Shown in pieces: positions 34,193 through 38,435 of a stretch of 38,435 nt of DNA. The notes beneath the pieces are model-generated. The model saw nothing but the letters and a program-made list of their open reading frames with translations. It made no database searches and had not been told where the DNA came from. The DNA is from Paenibacillaceae bacterium ZCTH02-B3. Lineage in GTDB: Bacteria > Bacillota > Bacilli > Paenibacillales > Paenibacillaceae. The stretch spans positions 1 to 38,435 of the forward strand of contig LZRV01000030.1 in the NCBI GenBank assembly GCA_002159065.1, read 5' to 3'. The position numbers and the translations under genes are program-made. Each line of letters begins with the position of its first letter. The stretch's first letter is position 1.

Positions 34193-35064
34193 CGATCGAC
34201 CTTTATCCTTCGCGTGTGAAAAGCCGGCCGGAAATTTTGGAGCGGCAGGACCCGGTCGTCTACCCGGGCTGCGAAGACAAGGGGCCGTTGACGCGCGAAC
34301 AGCTGAATTTCTATGAGAAGAACGGGTACTTGTTTCTGGAAAAATTCTTTGAAGACGAGGAAATCCGGCATTTCCGGGATGAAATGAAGCGGATTTGGCG
34401 GCAATGCCGGGGAAGCGACGCTCCGGAGGTGATCAAGGAGCCGGACAGCGACGAAGTGCGCTCTGTGTTCGCCGTTCACCGCGACTACGAAGCGTTCCGC
34501 AAGCTGGCCCGGCACGACAAGCTGGTGGCCGCCGTCCGGCAGATTCTTGGCAGCGACGTGTATATCCATCAATCGCGCATCAATTTTAAACCCGGATTCA
34601 CCGGAAAGGAATTCTATTGGCACTCCGATTTCGAGACGTGGCATGTGGAGGACGGCATGCCGCGGATGCGCGCGCTGAGCTGTTCGATCGCGCTTGAACC
34701 GAATTATCCATATAACGGGCCGCTGATGGTCATCCCCGGTTCGCACAAGAAGTTTGTCTCATGCGTCGGGGAGGCGCCGGAAGACCACTACAAATATTCG
34801 CTGCGCAAGCAAGTCTACGGGACGCCGGATGACGAGAGCATGAGGCGGCTGGTCGAGGAGAGCGCCATCGAAATGCCGACTGGCGGCATCGGCTCGATGC
34901 TGCTGTTCGACTGCAACATCATGCACGGTTCGAACAGCAACATCACGCCGTATCCGCGCAGCAACATCTTCCTGGTGTTCAACAGCGTGGAGAACAAGTT
35001 GGTCGAGCCGTTCTCCGGGAAGAAGCCGCGGCCGGAATATCTCGCCCATCGGGAATACGTGTAA
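34189..35064 (+). CDS. ectD: Ectoine hydroxylase EctD
   Basis: A 291-residue Fe(II)/2-oxoglutarate-dependent dioxygenase that converts ectoine to 5-hydroxyectoine. The iron triad is H145, D147 (FYWHSDFETWH) and H246 (NIMHGSN), matching the spacing known in EctD. RINFKPGFTGKEFYWHSDFE is the diagnostic EctD stretch. The C-terminal segment is also present, so the protein is complete. Its start is coupled to ectC through ATGA at 34189-34192. Presence of ectD means the strain can make hydroxyectoine, associated with heat and desiccation tolerance. Confidence 0.95.
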   Translation: MTIDLYPSRVKSRPEILERQDPVVYPGCEDKGPLTREQLNFYEKNGYLFLEKFFEDEEIRHFRDEMKRIWRQCRGSDAPEVIKEPDSDEVRSVFAVHRDYEAFRKLARHDKLVAAVRQILGSDVYIHQSRINFKPGFTGKEFYWHSDFETWHVEDGMPRMRALSCSIALEPNYPYNGPLMVIPGSHKKFVSCVGEAPEDHYKYSLRKQVYGTPDDESMRRLVEESAIEMPTGGIGSMLLFDCNIMHGSNSNITPYPRSNIFLVFNSVENKLVEPFSGKKPRPEYLAHREYV

Positions 35065-35082
35065 CGGATACGGCTCCGGGAT

Positions 35083-35135
35083 CCGGAAGTCGTCGACTAC
35101 GGGACGTTTGAACCCGTCCACTCGACGACTTCCGG
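35083..35135. terminator. Long hairpin at the end of the ectoine cluster
   Basis: A 14-bp perfect outer stem (CCGGAAGTCGTCGA / TCGACGACTTCCGG), with an inner ACGGG/CCCGT stem. There is no T-tract on either strand. It lies between convergent ectD and cstR, so it may insulate both transcripts or stabilise their 3' ends. Confidence 0.6.
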
Positions 35136-35168
35136 GTTCCCGATCATTTCGACGACAATTCACCATGC

Positions 35169-35429
35169 CTATCTGCTTTTGATCAACAATTCGACGGCTT
35201 CCTGCACGAGTCTGCCGGTCTCGTTGCCGGCCGCCCTCTCCTCCAGGATGCACCGCTCCAGATTGACCGCGACGATATGGGCGATGGCCCTGTCCACCGC
35301 GTTGCGGACGGCCGCGAGCTGACTGACCACATCCTTGCAGGCTTTCCCCTGCTCCATCATGTTCAGGACGCCCCGGACCTGTCCTTCCACGCGGAGAAGC
35401 CTTTTTTTGATGGCATCGTCGTATTTCAT
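35169..35429 (-). CDS. cstR: Persulfide-sensing repressor CstR (CsoR family)
   Basis: An 86-residue CsoR/RcnR-fold regulator. Cys31 (GKACKDV) and Cys60 (NLERCIL) fall at the two dithiol positions known for Staphylococcus CstR. The copper-ligand His of CsoR, in its GHMRSC context, is absent: the residue before the second Cys is NLE. The fold starts MKYDDAIKKRLLRVEGQ and ends VQEAVELLIKSR, closely like recalled CstR. ATG 35429 is preferred, with GGGGAGA upstream. CstR is released from DNA when persulfides crosslink its two cysteines. It lies 23 bp downstream of thioredoxin in one operon with an ATACC-N6-GGTAT operator, and probably also controls the rhodanese-CoADR and Lgt-like/TlpA/MBL operons. 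Confidence 0.88.
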   Translation of the reverse strand: MKYDDAIKKRLLRVEGQVRGVLNMMEQGKACKDVVSQLAAVRNAVDRAIAHIVAVNLERCILEERAAGNETGRLVQEAVELLIKSR

Positions 35430-35452
35430 CGGTTTTCCGTCTCTCCCCACAA

Positions 35453-35773
35453 TCAACCCGCGTATTGCAGGATCGCGGATTTCAGCTTCTGGAGCGGCTG
35501 GACTCCGACAAAGGTTGCGATTTCGATCCCGCCGACAAACAGCTTCATGGTCGGGATGCCCCGGATTTGATGCCTGACGGCGGCAAAGGGATTTTCATCC
35601 ACGTTGATTTTCGCGATGACCGCTTCATTTTCCACTTCCCGGGCCAATTGGTCCAGAATCGGTCCCATCATGCGGCAGGGACCGCACCAGGGAGCCCAGA
35701 AATCCACCAGCACCACCCTGTTGTCCCTGATGATTTGATCCAGTGTGCTGTCCGTCGCCGTAATGGTCGCCAT
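35453..35773 (-). CDS. Thioredoxin
   Basis: A 106-residue cytoplasmic thioredoxin with the classical WCGPC site (C30/C33, DFWAPWCGPCRMMGP), cis-Pro in GIPTMKLFVGG, and normal length. GGAGGGG lies 6 nt before ATG 35773; longer readings would start within the promoter. As the first gene of the cstR operon it probably serves to reduce protein persulfides or disulfides formed during sulfide stress, in addition to any housekeeping role. Another general trxA may exist elsewhere. Confidence 0.93.
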   Translation of the reverse strand: MATITATDSTLDQIIRDNRVVLVDFWAPWCGPCRMMGPILDQLAREVENEAVIAKINVDENPFAAVRHQIRGIPTMKLFVGGIEIATFVGVQPLQKLKSAILQYAG

Positions 35774-35810
35774 GAAAAACCCCTCCTTGCATGCGCCTTT
35801 CTTAATACAT

Positions 35811-35853
35811 ATACCCGTATAGGTATTATACACGATCTTCGCCCTTGTGTCAT
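35811..35853 (-). promoter_or_regulatory. Thioredoxin-cstR promoter with CstR-type operator
   Basis: On the minus strand -35 ATGACA (35848-35853) and -10 TATAAT (35825-35830) are 17 bp apart. Immediately downstream, touching the -10, lies ATACC-CGTATA-GGTAT (35811-35826). This implies auto-repression by CstR. Confidence 0.75.
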
Positions 35854-35987
35854 TTTCCAACAAAAAAAGGACTGCTTCAATGAGCATTCCTCTTCTTTCG
35901 TTTTACCCCATGACTTTGCCTTGTGATCAATATTGTTTGATGGTGAATGGTTCAGTTTCCGAGTACCAGTTTCCGGTTGCCGTTCCA
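35854..35987. other. AT-rich intergenic stretch
   Basis: No gene seen. Base composition already resembles the restriction-enzyme remnant to its right, so it may belong to the same acquired piece. Confidence 0.35.
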
Positions 35988-36308
35988 TTAAGACGAATCG
36001 GGATCGGGGGCGAATAACTTGGAGTTTGCTTCAATAAATTCTCTAATTTTCTGAACAATTTCGTCATATGCTTCAGTTCTGTTTTTTAACTTCAACGCCC
36101 AATTTCTACCGGGATGAAGCACATCCCGCCTCGAACGTTGTTGATTATAGCGGCCACTGCCCGGATCATGGTTCCCGAAACCGTCCACGATTTTATTCCA
36201 AATTGGCGAATACATTTCAATAAGCAGTGATTCACCCAACGGAATCCAGATATCATCTAACACGATATAACAATCTAACAGTTTGACAACGCGAATATAT
36301 TTTCGCAT
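35988..36308 (-). pseudogene. C-terminal fragment of an Eco29kI-like type II restriction endonuclease
   Basis: About 106 residues with DDIWIPLGESLLIEMYSPIW, NKIVDGFGNHDPGSGRYNQQ and RRDVLHPGRNWALKLKN. These are the conserved C-terminal half of the Eco29kI family (a GIY-YIG-fold nuclease cutting CCGCGG in the type enzyme). The glutamate of the GIY-YIG active site (LGESLLIE) is present, but the N-terminal part with the GIY-YIG strands is missing. Only about 60 bp separate the fragment from tRNA-Leu. The partner methyltransferase is not in the window. It is AT-richer than the surrounding genes. An inactive remnant of an acquired restriction system beside the tRNA array is most likely. Confidence 0.75.
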
Positions 36309-36369
36309 CTAATTATAACCGCATAAAGAACAGCCGCTTTGGTTGCAAGGGCTTTTATTGTCGATGAAG
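36309..36369. other. Junction between the tRNA array and the restriction remnant
   Basis: A 60-bp AT-rich spacer with no gene. It marks the 3' end of the tRNA transcript; no clear terminator is seen, so the original one may have been displaced by the insertion. Confidence 0.35.
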
Positions 36370-36457
36370 TGGTGCCGGTGATAGGAGTCGAACCTACACG
36401 GGGGGTTGCCCCACGCGATTTTGAGTCGCGCGCGTCTGCCAATTCCGCCACACCGGC
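36370..36457 (-). tRNA. tRNA-Leu (anticodon CAA)
   Basis: 88 nt including encoded CCA. GCCGGTG/CACCGGC acceptor, class II long variable arm, loop CT-CAA-AA. Last tRNA of the array. Confidence 0.95.
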
Positions 36458-36462
36458 GTAAG

Positions 36463-36539
36463 TGGCGCGCCCTAAGAGATTCGAACTCCCGACCTTTTGA
36501 TTCGTAGTCAAACGCTCTATCCAACTGAGCTAAGGGCGC
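36463..36539 (-). tRNA. tRNA-Arg (anticodon ACG)
   Basis: 77 nt with encoded CCA; acceptor GCGCCCT/AGGGCGC, loop CT-ACG-AA. The A34 should be edited to inosine by TadA. Confidence 0.96.
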
Positions 36540-36550
36540 GCAATAAAAAA

Positions 36551-36624
36551 TGGAGGCGCCACCCAGATTCGAACTGGGGATAAGGCTTTTGCAGAGCCCT
36601 GCCTTACCACTTGGCTATGGCGCC
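36551..36624 (-). tRNA. tRNA-Cys (anticodon GCA)
   Basis: 74 nt with encoded CCA; acceptor GGCGCCA/TGGCGCC, loop CT-GCA-AA. Confidence 0.95.
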
Positions 36625-36657
36625 GAATCAAACGCAAATTGGAATATGAATACAAAA

Positions 36658-36732
36658 TGGAGCGGACGACGGGACTCGAACCCGCGACCCTCGCCTTGGC
36701 AAGGCGATGCTCTACCACTGAGCCACGTCCGC
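36658..36732 (-). tRNA. tRNA-Gly (anticodon GCC)
   Basis: 75 nt with encoded CCA; acceptor GCGGACG/CGTCCGC, loop TT-GCC-AA. Confidence 0.96.
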
Positions 36733-36740
36733 ATGCGAGT

Positions 36741-36815
36741 TGGCTGGGGATCCAGGATTCGAACCTGGGAATGACGGAGTCAAAGTCCGTTGCCTTACCG
36801 CTTGGCTAATCCCCA
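36741..36815 (-). tRNA. tRNA-Gln (anticodon TTG)
   Basis: 75 nt with encoded CCA; acceptor TGGGGAT/ATCCCCA, loop CT-TTG-AC. Confidence 0.95.
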
Positions 36816-36831
36816 ATGAAGAAGGAGAAAA

Positions 36832-36909
36832 TGGGGCGATCGATGGGATTCGAACCCACGAATGCCGGAGCCACAATCCGGTGCGTTAGACCACTTCGCC
36901 ACGACCGCC
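36832..36909 (-). tRNA. tRNA-His (anticodon GTG)
   Basis: 78 nt counting the extra G at position -1 that pairs with C73, the tRNA-His identity element; encoded CCA; loop TT-GTG-GC. Confidence 0.95.
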
Positions 36910-36920
36910 GCGATAAGGAT

Positions 36921-36994
36921 TGGCAGGGGCAGCAGGAGTCGAACCCACACTAACGGTTTTGGAGACCGCTGTTCTACCATTAAACTATGCCCCT
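36921..36994 (-). tRNA. tRNA-Trp (anticodon CCA)
   Basis: 74 nt with encoded CCA; acceptor AGGGGCA/TGCCCCT, discriminator G, loop CT-CCA-AA. Confidence 0.95.
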
Positions 36995-37002
36995 GCGGAA
37001 GA

Positions 37003-37088
37003 TGGTGGAGGGTGATGGATTCGAACCACCGAACCCGAATGGGAGCTGATTTACAGTCAGCCGCGTTTGACCACTTCGCTAACCCTCC
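37003..37088 (-). tRNA. tRNA-Tyr (anticodon GTA)
   Basis: 86 nt with encoded CCA; class II variable arm as in bacterial tRNA-Tyr, loop CT-GTA-AA. Confidence 0.95.
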
Positions 37089-37104
37089 ACGATGCGGAAA
37101 CACC

Positions 37105-37180
37105 TGGTGCCGGCGAGAGGACTTGAACCCCCAACCCACTGATTACAAATCAGTTGCTCTGCCCATTGAGCTACGCCGGC
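37105..37180 (-). tRNA. tRNA-Thr (anticodon TGT)
   Basis: 76 nt with encoded CCA; acceptor GCCGGCG/CGCCGGC, loop TT-TGT-AA. Confidence 0.96.
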
Positions 37181-37204
37181 AGACGATGTCCAAAGTCCGG
37201 AGCG

Positions 37205-37280
<76 letters not shown>

Positions 37281-37292
37281 GGCACGGTGAAA

Positions 37293-37369
37293 TGGCGGAG
37301 CTGACGGGATTCGAACCCGCGATCTCCAGCGTGACAGGCTGGCGTGCTAGGCCTCTGCACCACAGCTCC
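37293..37369 (-). tRNA. tRNA-Asp (anticodon GTC)
   Basis: 77 nt with encoded CCA; acceptor GGAGCTG/CAGCTCC with discriminator G, loop CT-GTC-AC. Confidence 0.95.
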
Positions 37370-37402
37370 GTGTGGCCGGAAAAGCTCCGGGAAAAAGCAT
37401 GG

Positions 37403-37486
<84 letters not shown>

Positions 37487-37523
37487 GCGAAAAGGGGCGC
37501 TTTCCCCGGAATGTTGGAAGAAG

Positions 37524-37598
37524 TGGTGACCCGTAGGGGATTCGAACCCCTGTTACCTCCGTGAAAGGGAGGTGTCTTAACCACTTGACCAACGGGCC
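37524..37598 (-). tRNA. tRNA-Glu (anticodon TTC)
   Basis: 75 nt with encoded CCA; acceptor GGCCCGT/ACGGGTC, loop CT-TTC-AC. Confidence 0.95.
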
Positions 37599-37605
37599 AC
37601 GTTGC

Positions 37606-37700
37606 TGGCGGAGAGAGAGGGATTCGAACCCTCGAGACGCGTTTTGGCGCGTCTACACGATTTCCAGTCGTGCTCCTTCGACCAACTCGGACATCTCTCC
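37606..37700 (-). tRNA. tRNA-Ser (anticodon GGA)
   Basis: About 95 nt with encoded CCA; acceptor GGAGAGA/TCTCTCC, long variable arm, loop CT-GGA-AA. Confidence 0.95.
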
Positions 37701-37705
37701 GCGGT

Positions 37706-37781
37706 TGGCTCCCCGAACAGGACTCGAACCTGTGACTCCTCGGTTAACAGCCGAGTGCTCTACCAGCTGAGCTATCGGGGA
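37706..37781 (-). tRNA. tRNA-Asn (anticodon GTT)
   Basis: 76 nt with encoded CCA; acceptor TCCCCGA/TCGGGGA, loop CT-GTT-AA. Followed upstream by an unusually long (about 165 bp) GC-rich spacer to tRNA-Ala. Confidence 0.96.
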
Positions 37782-37947
37782 ACGGCGTTGCCGACGTCCG
37801 GCTTGTCGGAGCGAAGGGCTTGCGGCGCGGCCGGCGGCCTTGCGGAACCCTTCCGGACGCGCGCAGGAAATCCCGCATGATTTCCGCCGCTTCCGCCGCC
37901 GGACGCGGCGTTCTTTCCGCGCAAGGTGCGGTTTGTTGGTAAGAGAA

Positions 37948-38023
37948 TGGTGGAGCCAAGCGGAATCGAACCGCCGACCTCCTGCTTGCGGGGCAGGCGC
38001 TCTCCCAGCTGAGCTATGGCCCC
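37948..38023 (-). tRNA. tRNA-Ala (anticodon CGC, unusual C33)
   Basis: 76 nt with encoded CCA; acceptor GGGGCCA/TGGCTCC with one G-U pair. The anticodon stem CCTGC/GCAGG encloses CC-CGC-AA, so position 33, almost always U, is C, and the anticodon reads CGC. A TGC-type tRNA-Ala would have CT-TGC-AA here; the two differ by two adjacent T-to-C changes. The rest of the molecule is normal. Confidence 0.85.
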
Positions 38024-38050
38024 ATGCCTTGCCTTGCGCGGTTGCGATGA

Positions 38051-38127
<77 letters not shown>

Positions 38128-38174
38128 TTGAAGCGGATCTGCTGCCGCACCCCTCATCGGGGTCGGGCGACCCG

Positions 38175-38291
38175 GCTTGGCGGCGTCCTGCTCTCCCAGG
38201 ACCTCCCGGTCCAAGTACCATCGGCGCTGGAGGGCTTAACGGCCGTGTTCGGAATGGGAACGGGTGTTTCCCCTCCGCCATCGCCACCAAA
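38175..38291 (-). rRNA. rrf: 5S ribosomal RNA
   Basis: About 117 nt. Minus-strand text shows TTTGGTGGCGATGGCGGAGG at the 5' end, the conserved ACACCCGTTCCCATTCCGAA, GATGGTACTTGG and the closing stem CGCCGCCAAG. It lies only about 70 bp from the 16S 3' end, the place where the 16S-23S spacer would normally begin. Confidence 0.93.

Positions 38292-38435
<144 letters not shown>

Overview
The window reads as a GC-rich chromosome segment of a spore-former-like Bacillota, most likely a Bacillales/Paenibacillaceae-type or thermophilic relative. The evidence is strong GGAGG ribosome sites, frequent TTG/GTG starts, Firmicutes-type CsoR/CstR and LacI regulators, an ectoine cluster of the ehu-ect type, and a long tRNA array behind rRNA genes. 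I cannot name a species. Several short AT-rich patches (about 8.9-9.8 kb, 20.3-20.6 kb, 35.9-36.35 kb) stand out from this background.

Layout. 0-1.4 kb: the 3' part of an IS110 transposase and a decayed LacI gene, then an orphan AllD-like dehydrogenase (1.6-2.6 kb). 2.8-6.2 kb, minus strand: csoR-copZ-copA copper export, with three minisatellite arrays, one of them inside the copA reading frame. 6.4-8.6 kb, plus strand: a membrane rhodanese and a CoA-disulfide reductase-rhodanese fusion behind a CsoR/CstR-type operator. 8.65-9.8 kb: a 45-aa ORF and a minimal tyrosine recombinase bracketed by inverted copies of a 24-bp site. 10.2-20.5 kb, minus strand: a LacI-controlled peptide-type ABC uptake operon carrying an M19 dipeptidase homologue, a split altronate/galactarate-dehydratase-type enzyme and a beta-lactamase-fold hydrolase. 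20.7-25.6 kb: an ABC exporter, a truncated DUF1700-like gene with its DUF4097 partner, a small membrane protein, a MATE transporter and a decayed SRPBCC gene.

26.2-28.1 kb, minus strand: an Lgt-like membrane protein, a TlpA-type thioredoxin and an ODP-type metallo-beta-lactamase protein. 28.5-35.1 kb, plus strand: a complete ectoine/hydroxyectoine uptake and synthesis cluster (ehuBCDA-ectABC-ectD). 35.2-35.8 kb, minus strand: thioredoxin and cstR. 36.0-36.3 kb: the C-terminal stub of an Eco29kI-like restriction enzyme. 36.4 kb to the end, minus strand: 17 tRNA genes behind a 5S rRNA and the 3' end of a 16S rRNA, with no 23S gene between them.

How the parts connect. The most coherent signal is a dispersed persulfide/sulfide regulon. 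The rhodanese-CoADR, Lgt-like/TlpA/MBL and thioredoxin-cstR units each start behind an ATACC-N6-GGTAT palindrome, while the copper csoR promoter carries the same half-sites with a 7-bp gap, suggesting that spacer length keeps two paralogous regulators apart. The second notable item is the recombinase cassette with inverted flanking sites. Several genes carry apparent single-base deletions in G or C runs (LacI remnant, CoADR, peptide-binding protein, SRPBCC gene). These may be real decay or homopolymer sequencing errors.
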